Positions 51,364 through 63,528 of a stretch of 64,000 nt of DNA are shown one piece after another. Source of the stretch: Nymphaea colorata (Eukaryota; Streptophyta; Magnoliopsida; Nymphaeales; Nymphaeaceae). A program made the position numbers and the translations under genes. Position 1 is the first letter of the stretch, and the number at the start of each line of letters is the position of its first letter. The stretch covers positions 35,269,115 through 35,333,114 of the forward strand of contig NC_045138.2 of the NCBI RefSeq assembly GCF_008831285.2, read 5' to 3'. Below the pieces are notes generated by a model, which was not told where the DNA came from, searched no databases, and saw only the letters and a list, made by a program, of their open reading frames with translations.

Positions 51364-51420
51364 ATGAGTTTTCCGTTCATGAAATCCCCATTTCTGCCGA
51401 AATTCAGGCTGCCCATCTAG
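51364..51420 (+). other. Short upstream ORF ending 6 bases before the CDC45 start
   Basis: An 18-codon frame starting MSFPFMKSPF and ending TAG at 51418-51420, in the same frame as CDC45, whose ATG follows at 51427. If it lies within the transcript it may limit CDC45 translation. Confidence 0.45.
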
Positions 51421-51426
51421 AAAAAT

Positions 51427-53193
51427 ATGGTTAGAGAATTGGAGCCTGTGTCATTCTATAACCGTCTCCGTGAATCGGCGTCCTTGTCCTCGTCCTCGCC
51501 ACTGTTGATCTTCCCCTCAACTTCCGATGTCGATTCCCTCTGTGCCTTGAAGATCGTAACCCATGTCCTCTCCTCCGATTCAATTCGTTATTCTTGCTAC
51601 CCCATCTCATCGTTTGCGGAGGTTGATCGATTGGCCGGATCCAGCCTCCGATCTGATGATCACCCCATCTCCATCCTCTTGATTAATTGGGGATGCCACC
51701 GAGACCTGCGCCGGATCCTAAATCTGGGGCCTCTAGCTCGGGTTTTCGTCATCGACAGCCACAGGCCGATCCATTTGCACAACCTCAGCAGCAGGAACGG
51801 CCAGGTCGTCGTCCTCTACACTCGGAATGACGAGGCCATAGCCGATGTTTCCTATGGCGTCGATGTTTCCGAGCTGGCGGATGCTGTAGATTTGGACTCT
51901 GATGATGAGTTTGGCGACGAGAGCGACAGCGATCTTGATGATGACTCTGACGACAGCGAGAGTGATGCCGATGAAGACGAGGACGGTAGGAGGCGGAAGC
52001 GGCGGAGGAGATCGGGGGAGTCGGATGTTGATCGGAAGAAAAGAGAGTACTATCGATTGGGTAGCTTCCACGGGAAGCCCTCTGGTTGCTTGATGTTCGA
52101 TGTGTCCAATTCGTTGAGAAAGAACACAAACGAGCTCTTGTGGCTTGCCTGTGTTTCTCTGACTGATCAGTTTGTTCACGAGAGGCTGACCAACGAGAGG
52201 TACCGAGATGGAGCTGATGAGTTGGAGCATCACATCAATAGCTCCGGGAATCTTGACGCCGTGATGTCAATCACTCTTAAAGATGGTACCAAGATCCGAG
52301 CTCCAGACGCTTCAAGAATTGCTTATGAAGAGGAGCCTAGGTTGATGCTATTGCGGGAATGGACTCTGTTCGATTCGATGCTCTGCTCGTCATATATTGC
52401 TACCAAGCTTAAGACTTGGAGCGACAGCGGGCTGAAAAGGCTGAAATTAGCGTTGGCAACGATGGGATTTTCTCTGCTAGATTGCCAGCAGAAGTATCAG
52501 TACATGAGCAGTGAAGTGAAGGAGAACATGAAGGGCGAGTTCAAAAGGCTTCTGCCTCAGTTAGGACTAGAAGAAGTTTACTACAGGAGCTTTGTTAGGC
52601 TGCATGGTTATGGGTCTAAGGTGTCCGCTGCTGATGTGGTCTACGGAGTCACTGCCTTGCTTGAATCCTTTACTGAGTCGAAGGGTTCCTCTGCTGAACA
52701 GTTTTGGTATGCGTACTCGGCATTATCACTAGGCAATCTCGATAAGTTGCGAAAGGGGATGCACAGCGCAATACAGATACAAAGGGCTATATTGAGACAA
52801 GGTAGCTGTGCCATCACCAAAAGTGGGTATATAAGAAGTAGTAGGAAATTCAGATGGTTAAAGATTGAAGATGCAGTTGATACTAACTTGTTGGGTTACC
52901 CTCAAGCACTGACCAAATTCTGCTACTTTCTCATGGATGCTCTACTAGAAAAGGGTGCAAAGATGAAGCCTCTGATCTGCGCATGCTTAACACCAGACCC
53001 AAGCAAAGTTTTGGTTGTAGGCATTCCTGGTAGGCCGAAATTTATGCAAGGGAATCGCTTTGGCAATGCCTTCCGGGCAGCAGCAGAGCAGATTGAGGCA
53101 GAGTTCTTCCACGAACTCTTTGAGTCTTCTTGGATTATCTTGGACCGAGTTGCTGTTAATTCTTTCATGATCAGGGTCTCCGAGAAACTCTAG
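51427..53193 (+). CDS. CDC45: CDC45, replicative CMG helicase subunit
   Basis: Nuclear DNA-replication factor that joins MCM2-7 and GINS to form the CMG helicase at origins and forks. Single exon of 588 residues, close to the normal length of plant CDC45. The N-terminus has the RecJ/DHH-like fold typical of the family (LLIFPSTSDVDSLCALKIVTHVL, then ISILLINWGCHRDL and ARVFVIDSHRP). Next comes the characteristic acidic stretch (about residues 156-186, mostly D/E/S), a basic patch (RRRKRRRR) and YYRLGSFHGKPSG, followed by the all-helical part (LLWLACVSLTDQFVHER; GSKVSAADVVYGVTALLE) and the C-terminal segment VVGIPGRPKFMQGNRFGNAF. The start is the only ATG preceding the conserved N-terminus. No frame breaks. 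Upstream are two E2F-type sites and a short upstream ORF. Confidence 0.97.
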   Translation: MVRELEPVSFYNRLRESASLSSSSPLLIFPSTSDVDSLCALKIVTHVLSSDSIRYSCYPISSFAEVDRLAGSSLRSDDHPISILLINWGCHRDLRRILNLGPLARVFVIDSHRPIHLHNLSSRNGQVVVLYTRNDEAIADVSYGVDVSELADAVDLDSDDEFGDESDSDLDDDSDDSESDADEDEDGRRRKRRRRSGESDVDRKKREYYRLGSFHGKPSGCLMFDVSNSLRKNTNELLWLACVSLTDQFVHERLTNERYRDGADELEHHINSSGNLDAVMSITLKDGTKIRAPDASRIAYEEEPRLMLLREWTLFDSMLCSSYIATKLKTWSDSGLKRLKLALATMGFSLLDCQQKYQYMSSEVKENMKGEFKRLLPQLGLEEVYYRSFVRLHGYGSKVSAADVVYGVTALLESFTESKGSSAEQFWYAYSALSLGNLDKLRKGMHSAIQIQRAILRQGSCAITKSGYIRSSRKFRWLKIEDAVDTNLLGYPQALTKFCYFLMDALLEKGAKMKPLICACLTPDPSKVLVVGIPGRPKFMQGNRFGNAFRAAAEQIEAEFFHELFESSWIILDRVAVNSFMIRVSEKL

Positions 53194-54306
53194 GATGTAT
53201 TCTTTATTGAACAGGTGACAGTTTAATTTTCTCATGGAACTTGTAACAAATTGTGTTGGGAATTTGAGGCTGCCCAAGATTTTCGATGTTGAAGCAACTG
53301 CAAATACTTAATTTGTTTATGGTTCTTTGTTCGCTTGAAGTGCTTTGCTTTGTTGATGCTTGTGCAGGTTTTTATTAGACGAGGAAATATCAACTGGGTG
53401 GTGTGAATTAGTCATACTGCTGGCAGTGGGAAACCCTGGGAAACTAGTACTCTAAACCCTAGCGCCTGTTCATGCTTTGCTTACATAGTAAGTGGCTCTC
53501 GTGAGTTGTGGAGTCCCGACTGTTTTAAGCACAGCGGATGCTCCAGCAACTAAATCCAACCCCCTTGAGGGGCGTTGGTGCCCAGTTCATTTTATATCGA
53601 TTGGCTGGTCTCTGATCTACATTCTTTGTTCTTTTCCACGAGATCAGCTCTTTCAAATGCTTGCGCTCAGAAAGCGTGTTGCTTATCTTGATCTTGAAAT
53701 GCCACTGCAATTTATGAATATTGTATATTGTTCTTTTTAACTGCATAACTTGAATTATGAATAACAAAAGTTTCAGCTACTAACTTTGTGAATATATATA
53801 TATATATCTGTACCACAAACACTTGAAACTGGTCGCACCGATTAATTTATGGAGGAGTTTACAGGATGAGATAGGAGTACCAAGTTATTTGGACGATTCA
53901 GCAACTCCTGGCTAAAAGAAGTTATTATGTGTAAAGGGTAGCCTGTTGTTCCTGAGTTTGCTTAGCTGACTGTTTCATTTCAATGGATAATTGTCCGAGG
54001 GTTGAAATGCAAAATGCCCGGTCGTGATCTGGTTGCAGTGGAGTTACTTAATATATGGAGGTTTTCTACGGTAGTTCATGAGAAGTTAAAAGCAGAGCAC
54101 TGGTGGTTGGAACTTCATTTCTCAAACTCGAAACTACAAGCCGAACCCGAGATTCATGAGCTAGATGCTTGTGTAGAAGGACTGATCTTTGTGGAAGTAA
54201 ATGCCTGATGAGCTTGAGGCAGTCATACCACTTGAATATAGGGCTGCAGACATGCGAAGCATGGGCTTAGAGGAGGATGGCAAACCTCTCTATTTAGATT
54301 AGCTAG

Positions 54307-54390
54307 GCAGAATCAAGCTCAAGCTGCTTTTAAAATAAAAATTGACTAGCTGCAGAATCAAGCTTAAGCTGATTTTAAAATGAAAATTGA
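54307..54390 (+). repeat. Imperfect 45-bp tandem duplication
   Basis: Copies at 54307-54351 and 54352-54390 both begin GCAGAATCAAGCT and run through a TTTTAAAAT core; they differ at a few bases. Confidence 0.8.
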
Positions 54391-54772
54391 GGTTAAGCCT
54401 ACAAGTATTTGCTTGGGAATTTTGCATTATATATATCAATATTTTTTAATGAATTGACTATTCTTGTAACTGCACAACTCACAAGCCATTTTAAGGGCTC
54501 TTTCCGGTGTTAAGCAGCTTTGGTCATACAAAGAAGACAAGGAAGGGAAAGGGAGAGACGGGCGGATGACAATTCCTGATCCAGGCGATGGACCCAAATC
54601 AAAACGTGGAGTTGAAAAGGTGGCTCGAGAGGATGGAGTTGTATTGTCAATCCCATCCGCATCGCAATCCAATATTTTTGGCAAAATGCCGGTGCTCCCA
54701 AACAACATTCCCTACTCGTTTAAAATTTATTCAAAACCGAATCACATCGAAGTTGGTGTTGGAACTTTGAAT

Positions 54773-54876
54773 TGCGCTACAGTAGATCTAACCTATTAAA
54801 TGTTTTTTTTTTCGAATTATAAAGTGCGCTACAGTAGATCTAACCTATTAAATGTTTTTTTTTTCGAATTATAAAG
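54773..54876 (+). repeat. 52-bp exact tandem duplication
   Basis: Copies 54773-54824 and 54825-54876, each starting TGCGCTACAGTAGATC and containing a run of T before CGAATTATAAAG. I see no difference between them. Confidence 0.9.
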
Positions 54877-55047
54877 TTTTTTTTTTCTTTTGCAATCAAT
54901 ATTTACCTGTTCTAGGGGTCAGACAGTTTTGGAATACTGCAGCCTGTTTTAGTATTACAACTGGCAGGTTCCTAATATTGTCCTATCGATATCATTTGAG
55001 TACATATAATCACAGCTACATTTGATACAAGCAAGTGGAAGTGAAAA

Positions 55048-55091
55048 AGGCCCCTGGGGTCTAAGTTGGAAACCTTAGGCCCCAGGGGCTT
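55048..55091. repeat. 18-bp inverted repeat (strong hairpin)
   Basis: Arms 55048-55065 and 55074-55091 pair along 18 positions with two G-T wobbles, around an 8-base loop. The stem is GC-rich (contains CCCCTGGGG). A weaker CACCCAT/ATGGGTG hairpin follows at about 55107-55138. Function unknown. Confidence 0.8.
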
Positions 55092-57223
55092 GGTGGTTGG
55101 GGCTCACCCATGCCCTCAATAAAAAAAGAGATGGGTGCAGTGATTTCAACTGAAATCTAAACCATCCTCATGAACATCGCTCTTTGTACAATTTCAATTA
55201 AGCAGATATAAGCAAGGAGACTGCGAGGCTACCAGCTAAAAAGGGTTATGCTGAAGATGGGACATGGCGTAGGTATGGTTTGTTTGACGCAGAAATACTT
55301 TTGTTACTCGTATGAATCCACACGATATACAGGCGATAAAGATCAACGAGAACGGAGTTTTAGATCGTGGCAATTTTCCTTCCAATTAATCGTGGATTCT
55401 GGATAGTGGCTCCACATGAAGGAATTGGTCCCATTTTTGTCCCACATATCGAAAAAGCTCCGGTGCAAAGGAAAGGAATAGCATTGGACAATGCATGAAG
55501 GACATGGTGGTGGTCTATTTTAGGGGTATAAGTTCAGGAGCCCATCTAACTGGGGTTGGTCACAAGACAGCTATGAAATTGACAAACATTGACTAAGTGC
55601 ATGAAAGCACAACTAGCTCGTCAATGTGCATCTTAATTGCTGCAGCTGTTCCTTCTCTCCCTTTGTTTCAGATGGGTCGCCATATCTCTGGTCCAAGCAG
55701 CATACGTAGTGAGGGGACGGTGTATGTATCGGAGAATATGTGGTACAATGACCGAAAAAAGTGAGGTCTATAATTTATGGCTACAGCCACGCCGGCAATA
55801 AGTACGCTAACCCCTGTGCTTCCAGCCCACATGTCACGTCCGCATGATACTTTGAGCATTACTTGGGCGTAACATGGCAACTTCTTCGTAGCTACCACGT
55901 TAGCCTTCTCCTTTTCATCATTCACTTTCCTCCAACCTCTGCGGTGCAATCTTCTCATTCTTTCCGCTACGCCTTTAAGCATCGATCTCGGGCTTCAATA
56001 TGGTTTGCTATTTATGTTTCGACAGATTCTTTGTTTCTTTACTTCTCATAGTTATGTAATGGTCCTTAGTTATGCGTTAAATCAATTTCCGCACATTGTT
56101 TATAGCTTATTTCTCAGATCTTGTTCTCCCATGCATGTTCATTACCAACATATGTCGACAGAATTTTGGAGAATGCTTTTAGCTAAAAATAAAACATTGA
56201 ATTTTGTTAATAAATTTGTCCTAATATCAGGGGAGAGAGAGAGACTTATGAAAAGTTATTATTTTAAACATGACCTGTTGTACATGAACTGATAGGTATG
56301 TGAAGTTCCGACAAGGTTTAAATAACTTTGCACTTGTCGCACACTGTTGTTGCATTTGTCACAGTAATTTTGAGCATAATTGGCAGTACGTATGTGAAGT
56401 TGCTTATGTTATAGACAGTACGTATGAAACAACTCTTTTTTCATTTGTACAACTGTTGGCCAGCTCATCTACAATGCCGACCCATGCCATTACGCCTGCC
56501 GCTAAATTTTTTCCGACCACATCCAGCTTGCATCAAGACTTAGACATCGTGACACATCTCAATTACATTCATGCACGCCAATGAGATATGGTCTCTTGCA
56601 GATAGTTTGGTAATTTTGACGACAATTTTGTTGTTCTTATCTCGTCATTCTATGGTCTCTACACAATTAGTACAGGGTATGCATGGGGGCACAATAAGTT
56701 AACCGCGATCAATATAAAATACAAATATACGCGGTAGATTTACACATATCTAAATGACATTTTCTTCATCTATTGCCTCAACTCATCGCATTTTTGCAAC
56801 AACATCGTCATGAGTATAATAGTTGATGCTGCAATCTAACCCGCTTAATAAATTTAGAGAACATGGATATATTTATTGCCTTGAAACTACCGCAAAAATA
56901 GTGATATGCTGCATGCACCTATATATGACCATATTTGCTAGTAATCTACATGTTGGTAACAATAGATTACATTGGTATACTGTGACGCACAAGTATAACC
57001 ATGCACCGATGAACTCATGACGTTCTAGTTTATGGCAATCATCATTTAAAGCCATTTATGCACTATATCGTGTGCTTACTCGAAGGTCGGAAGCCTCCAA
57101 TCAACCTTGTTCTCTTAGATCTATATAGTTGTACAATTGGACAAGAACCGTAGCATTTTGTGTAGTTTGTTTACATCTTTAAAATATTCAGGGAATTGTA
57201 AATAAGTAGGTTTAATATGTTAT

Positions 57224-57227
<4 letters not shown>

Positions 57228-57279
<52 letters not shown>
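57228..57279 (+). repeat. GA microsatellite
   Basis: Uninterrupted GA run of about 52 bases. Confidence 0.95.
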
Positions 57280-57282
<3 letters not shown>

Positions 57283-60200
57283 CACACTACGCTTGATACG
57301 TTGCTTCCCCAAGATGTGTCATGCTAATAATCTACTTATGGCTTCATTCACTGCAACAATATTGGAGTAGTGTCGCTTATTGTGCATCCCTTCTATTCTT
57401 TAGTACTAATCCTTAAATACAATATATGCAATTATGCATCTTTGCTACATGAGTGCGTTGCAGCCCTCATACTTGAGACTTGTAGTAAATTGTTTGATGT
57501 CTTTCAAGTAATCATCATTTTAAAATCACCAAATGGAAGGGTGTTCGTATTCACATTTCTTGCAAATCATGGCCATTGATGGTCTGTCCCAACATATTTT
57601 TTCAAAGCCAGCTAACTCTCCAGACCACTACAACACTCTGTGCCAACAACCATGCACTGCACTTGTGTTAGCTGACGAAGTATATATTTAAAACCATGAA
57701 CAACCAAAAAATAATTGAAATTAACAACCCAACAATTACTAACATTACACCAAAACTCATAATATAATATAAATGCTAACCACTGAATTAAGCATGTACT
57801 CTCCATAATTACAATTATACATCTTATATATATAACATTTCTTGATGATCATTCTTAAATAGCACTTGTTCTTTCTTTTTGCTTAGTTCTCTTTCCGTTT
57901 ATTGTCATCACTTTCCATCTTCCGTATCCTCTCTTTCTTTCAACTTGCACCTTTCATTTCCTTCACTGTGTTCTCTTTCATGAACTCCTATTCTTATAGT
58001 ATTTCTTCTTCCTTCTCTTGACCTTTTCTTGTCCCTCTTCTTCTTTATCTTTCTTGCTCCATTTCTCGCTGTCAACCAACTTTGGTTAGGTCTAAATATT
58101 GTCACTCCTTTTCCCTCATGTTCGTTCATTATCTATCAAACCACCAAGTTTACCATTTTATATTCTTCTGAAAGTTTTCTCCACTCTATCTCCCGAATGA
58201 GCAGTTGGCACCCAAAACTTTACAAACATTTTTGCCATGATATGACGTTGGGACGCGCTCTGGAGAGGCGATTCTTCTTTTCTCTTGATCTCTTTCATCT
58301 TGCTTCTTTGCATGTAGTATCATAAGAGACATAAACAAGAACCTATGTTATAAAATTGCAGAAATAGCACAACCAAACAATGATTTACTTAAGGTTATAT
58401 GGATACAACAACTTACTAGTAAAATAATTACTATTAACGTATGCGCTGTAGAATTTTTTGTACAGATTCATGCAAAGCTTTACTTAATACTATAAATTAG
58501 CAAGCAAGAATTTACCTACTTACAAATAGTGTTATGATACTTAGCAACACATTCTGCATTTTGCACACCAAGTTTGCCTACATATACAACTTAGTAGTGT
58601 ATATACACTAGTAGTTTACATGAACCCACAAGCTATGGATGCCGCATTGACATTATGGACTTAACTTACTAGCAAATCAATATCAGAAAAAGCGGACATG
58701 ATTTCTAACGGGTCATTATATGCAAAAACAATTTACTCACCTTACAATAGCAATTGACACTAACCAGCAATTTTAACAGCTTAATGACATCGATGTACTA
58801 TGACAACAAAAAAAATGAAGACACAGACTTAGTGACGAATCTATGATTAGTACTATCAAAACGATCCATTTTTAAAAGTTAAGTTTGTTCCAATAAGGAT
58901 TTATATCGATCGCAATGCTAAGGTAGACATTTTCACATGAAAACCCACGACATTTTTGGGAAAACTAATTTTGATCAAAGATGCGGTTTAGTTGGACGTG
59001 AAGAAATAACGTCTTGGGTGGCAAAGCCCACGATCGATGAGCCGATGGGATCTGCAAACCTGGCATACATACACAAATTAAGCAATTGTGGTGATTTCAT
59101 CAACCACAAGCACCCCGGTGGCCGCTAATAGCAACAGGACGAACAGAAGATGATCATGTCTTCAATACACTGCTTGAGACTTTTTGTAGGAAGATGAAGG
59201 ACGAAAAAGGTCCGTGAATGGCTTTTTCCCTACCGGCATCAAACGCGCCCTAAGGGCATGATAGATGCAGTTAATTTTTAAAGAAAATTACATGACGTGA
59301 TGTGTAGTTGAAGCGGCGGCCTCAAATGAACACGATGTAGAGATGGGGGAGAAGGTTGATAAGGTGCAGCACAGAGACGTGAGGGTTGGATGGTGGAACG
59401 AGTTAGTGGCGGAGGGACATTCAAAACATGTTTAAACATGTCGAGGTGAAATTGAGGATCATCCAACGGGAAGGAGGAAAGGGGGGAAAAGGGATTCTAA
59501 ATATCGTGTTCTCGGGCTTGACAGATATTGCCAAAAACAGGATTTTCTTCTACCGGGTTTGCAAGCTGCCAACCAAAAGACGGTTAATTTGACATTCAAG
59601 TTCTCAAAATTATGTCATTTACCTAATTCCTGGAATTAGTGGAGGAGATTTTGTGATATGCAATGGAAAAGGTATGAAAGGATAAGATTTTTTTTTTTTC
59701 TCCTTTCATATGAAAAAGACCACTGGCACTGGATGGTTTCGTTTCTCAGAGAAAAAGAAAAGAAAACCAACTTCCTCCATTTGAAATCGCGAACCATGCC
59801 CGTATGGTGTTATGACATATTTTTTAACGTCTAATATTATACAATTTTTTTTTTTTTACCTAGTTCTGACTTGCTTAGAAAGTCTCTCACTGATCACATA
59901 CACACACAACACAATGTCTCTGTGAGCACATAAGCAAGCCGATTATGCAGATACGCATATGCGTATGCATAGCGGAGGAGGTGTCCACGACAATAAATTC
60001 TTTTCTTATAGAGGGACCAGTTGGTTTCTAAATATGGGGGAAGCTTCTGGAAATTAATGAGTACAGACTGAGTCGCCTTCCTTCTCGGCCCTCCCATAAT
60101 TTTTCCCATGCTCACTTTTGAGCAGGCATTCACATGCGCAGCCTTTATTGCTATTACCATTAAAAAGATGGACATTTTATTTATTACTCCATGGCTTTTA

Positions 60201-60489
60201 CCATTTCTTTTGAGGGCTTTACAGTTTTCATGCAGGCCATGCAATGAACACTTCCCTTCCCCACAGCAAAGCAACGACAGGTCACATGTTGGCCTTTCTT
60301 CATTTTCCCTCTTCCATCCCTCAATTTGCGTCGCTCCATTTGGAGAACGACACCCCCACTTGCACTTTTTGCATTGTCTGCTATTTCCTGCCGGCCCACA
60401 AATGACTACATATCATCATCATCATCATCTCTCTCTCTCTGACTCTCTCTCTCTTCGTCTCTCTAGCTTACCCGCATATATATGTGAGA

Positions 60490-60521
<32 letters not shown>

Positions 60522-61842
60522 CTATATATTATCGTTTCATTTTACTGCTTAATTTGCCCAGCTGAGCTCACCACGTTGTGGCCGAGAGCAACTTGGCAGG
60601 GGAGCTGGGCGGGCCTACTAGCTGACCGGACCCGCCCTACTGGCTTAACAATTAAAGTGGTCATTTAAGCCTGAATTGCCGGCAGTCTGGGCCCAATGCC
60701 TTAGTCGTGATCATCAGCTTGACAAGGAAACCTAGGACCTCATTAAGACGACACTGGATGAGCATATGGAAGGATGTCTGAGAAGCAAAGGTAAAACTGA
60801 AAAATCCATCTCTTACATGCATGGGGCTGGTTGAAATGCATTCCACATGATATATACACCGTTATATGGCTGCCCAAGCCGGGCTTGGCGGTCATCAAAT
60901 GTACTTTAATTTCAAAAACCAAGTTATGTAGGCCAGGTGAATATAAATTAAAATGTAGAATAGTAAAGTTTGATATCTATATGTCATTTTTTATGAGCCA
61001 AAGCACCGTCAACAGTAAAGTCCTCATCAACAAATTAAACTTGCATCCCTTTTAGTATACCATTTTGGAACTCTGCATCCATGATCATATGGCTGACTTG
61101 CGAAGGCTAGCTAGCTGAATGAACCAGAAAGCCGGGTCTGCTACTTTTTCAAGAAGCTAGCGGCAACATAATTGCTATACTATTGATCTGACTGCTTTTT
61201 TAAACAAAGGATGAACTCAGAAGGTCTAAATATATATTCCAAATGCATCTAAATATGATGAAGGCATTCAACTTTGTTGTAAGGATTTAAACAATGTATG
61301 TGTGTGTATATTTAATTGTTTGTTTATCTATTAAAAATTGGGAGCTAGCTCACAAAATCTATGGACTCTTGCAAATTCTTTGGTAGCGGATTTCCATTTA
61401 GTCAAACCAGCTGAGTAGCCAAAAGTAATCGATCGACATATTGCTGTATAGATGTAGCGAAAGAGAGGGAGATAGGGGGAGAGATGCGTCTGTCCTTGAA
61501 ATTACGCGTTCCCATATGTTGTTATCTTGGCCACAGGGATCTCGCAAGCAAATTTAAATAAGGCAAAAGTTGCAATCTTGTGGAAGAAGGAAAACGAAAC
61601 AATTCTAATAACCCGTTTAGGGTCTCGGAAAAGGCAACGAGTGTTCCCCCCAGATATTATTGCAGCTGATACAATCTTAAAATAAGAAAATAGTTCATGG
61701 TGCGAAAGATCTTCTGGATGCATAACGCAATGGACAATTTGAACCAGTGGAGTATTGACTACCTCTTTTATAATGACAAACTCAAGGAAGAAAGGAGTAA
61801 TTTCAGTTTATTATTAGAGTTATTTACTGAACAGAGACGGCT

Positions 61843-63041
61843 TCAGAACAATGCGTCCGGGTGACAAACTTCTGGGATCTTGATGATGTCTTCCTCTTGT
61901 CCTGCTGCCTCTTCTAGAAGCCATTTCTCTAACATGGAGAGAGGTGGGTGGCCCTCAATTCTTTGTTTGCTTTCGTTCATGGAGCAATCGGAGGAAGATT
62001 TTTCGTGCGTAAGGCAGCTGACATTCTCGAAGGCGAGTAGAGAGTCTAGCTCTTCCTGCGACATGAGCTCTCCTTGAAATTGCTCAGACTTAGGTTGACT
62101 GCATGCACCGATAGCAGTAGCAGCGGCGGTGGCATCACTAGCAACCTGTTGGACTGGCGGTTTGCGAGGCGACTTGGGGGAAGACCTTAACCAACCTTCA
62201 AGAAGTCGTGATATGTTCTCCGTGCTTGACGCATAGGTCGAACTCTGACATAGCCTGGAATCTGAGTTCATACGATCGCCTTCTGACCTTGATCTCTGGT
62301 TGCTGTTCTGACTAATGAGCTGCGAGTTGCTTATGCCAGATCCCGTATGAATGTCCAGTGCTGCTTGGAATTTTTTAATCTTCTTCTTCAAATGGGTATT
62401 CCAGTAATTCTTGATATCATTATCGGTCCTTTGGGGAAGGTATGAAGCAATGGCAGCCCATCTGAATATTAATGTTCCAAAACCGCGTAAAAACAAAACA
62501 GGATGAGCAATCGCAGGGATTCCTTTAGAATGAGGTAGAAATTTTGATAAAGGAAGCATACGCCTCCGACTCCGAACAAAAATTTCATACCGCAAACCAT
62601 GCAATTTCCAGTTGAGCAAGTACCTGTTTCCTAACAAGGCCTGAAGGTGGATAATCATGCCTTCTTCGTGCGGAGTAAAATTCCCACGTTTGATTCCTGG
62701 TCTCAGGTAATTAGTCCATCGGAGTCTACAGCTTTTACTGCATCGCATCAGACCTATAGAACCCAAAAAGCACGGAATAAGATTATTATTGGAGATGTTT
62801 TGTCATGAAAATTGTCCTCAACTGTAAGCCACCTTGCTTGAGATTAGACTAGTCAGAATTACAATTTAAAAAGAGGAGAACATTTTTCCGCTAACCTGGG
62901 AGCACTAGATGGAGGGAAAAGTTACAACTAGTTGAAAAAACAAAACCCAACTCTCCGCTAAAATTCATACAAAGGGGCGGTCCATATGGTTCAGCTTATG
63001 TTAAATTGCGTCGTCAGTTTCGAATGAACAAATAGATACAC

Positions 63042-63080
<39 letters not shown>

Positions 63081-63450
63081 TGGTGGGGGGATAAACATGA
63101 TCAGGAAACAGGAAGACAGCCCCGCAAATTCAACATGATAATTGAATGAACAGCATCAACATGAGAAAACCACCGAAACATTTTGTAGAAATTAGAAAAC
63201 CGGTTACAGATGTAGCAAATGCGATCGAAACCAAGAAAGTCCTGGTTCCTCCACTTCCACTCTTGCAAAGGGTTGTGGAGTATAGAGAGCGAGAGAGAGA
63301 GAGAGAGAGAGAGGTACCAGTGTTGGTGGGCACCGATCTCCAGTTTCCAGGGCCATGTTCTTGTATGTATGAAACCAGTATGACATCTTCTTCAGGCGTC
63401 CATGGTCCCTTCTTGATCCCAACCTTATCGCAGCAGGGCGGTCTTCCCAT
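61843..63450 (-). CDS. R2R3-MYB transcription factor, subgroup 1 (MYB30/60/94/96/306 type)
   Basis: DNA-binding regulator of the plant R2R3-MYB family. Exons on the minus strand: 63450-63318 (133 bases), 62753-62624 (130) and 62461-61843 (619), giving 293 residues. The 133/130 exon sizes are the canonical R2R3-MYB gene structure. R2 runs from [15 protein letters not shown] to RLRWTNYL; R3 from [15 protein letters not shown] to [12 protein letters not shown], with F in place of the first R3 tryptophan as is normal. The invariant start [17 protein letters not shown] and the segment [24 protein letters not shown] place it in subgroup 1, whose members control cuticular wax synthesis, stomatal aperture and drought or pathogen responses. 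The C-terminus ends in an acidic region ([16 protein letters not shown]), a likely activation domain. Intron 1 carries AT and GA microsatellites. Which subgroup-1 paralogue it is cannot be decided here. Confidence 0.95.
63041..63080 (+). repeat. AT then AG microsatellite in MYB intron 1
   Basis: AT run 63041-63061 followed by an AG run to 63080. A second GA run at about 63284-63313 lies next to the 5' splice site of the same intron. Confidence 0.9.
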
Positions 63451-63519
63451 CTCTCTTTCTTGCTCGCTCGCTCTCTGCGGACTCTTTGGTTGTAACTACA
63501 GCAATGATCGAGTTCTCTG

Positions 63520-63528
63520 TTTATAAAC
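63520..63528 (-). promoter_or_regulatory. Probable TATA box of the MYB gene
   Basis: TTTATAAAC read on the minus strand about 70 bases upstream of the start codon, suitable for a short leader. Confidence 0.5.

Larger units (their letters stand above)
53194..61842. other. Long intergenic region with simple and tandem repeats
   Basis: About 8.6 kb of AT-rich DNA without a protein I recognise. The first part is 3' UTR of CDC45. Open frames up to 186 codons (60108-60668 +) have no domain and partly cross microsatellites. Repeats are listed separately; others are a TCA run with CT repeats and an AT run at about 60412-60516. Confidence 0.55.

Noticed and set aside
51733-52233. Minus-strand frames of 166 and 114 codons
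   Set aside because: Shadows of the CDC45 acidic region.
55048-55110. Helitron 3' terminus
   Set aside because: There is a hairpin but no CTRR end 10-12 bases after it on either strand.
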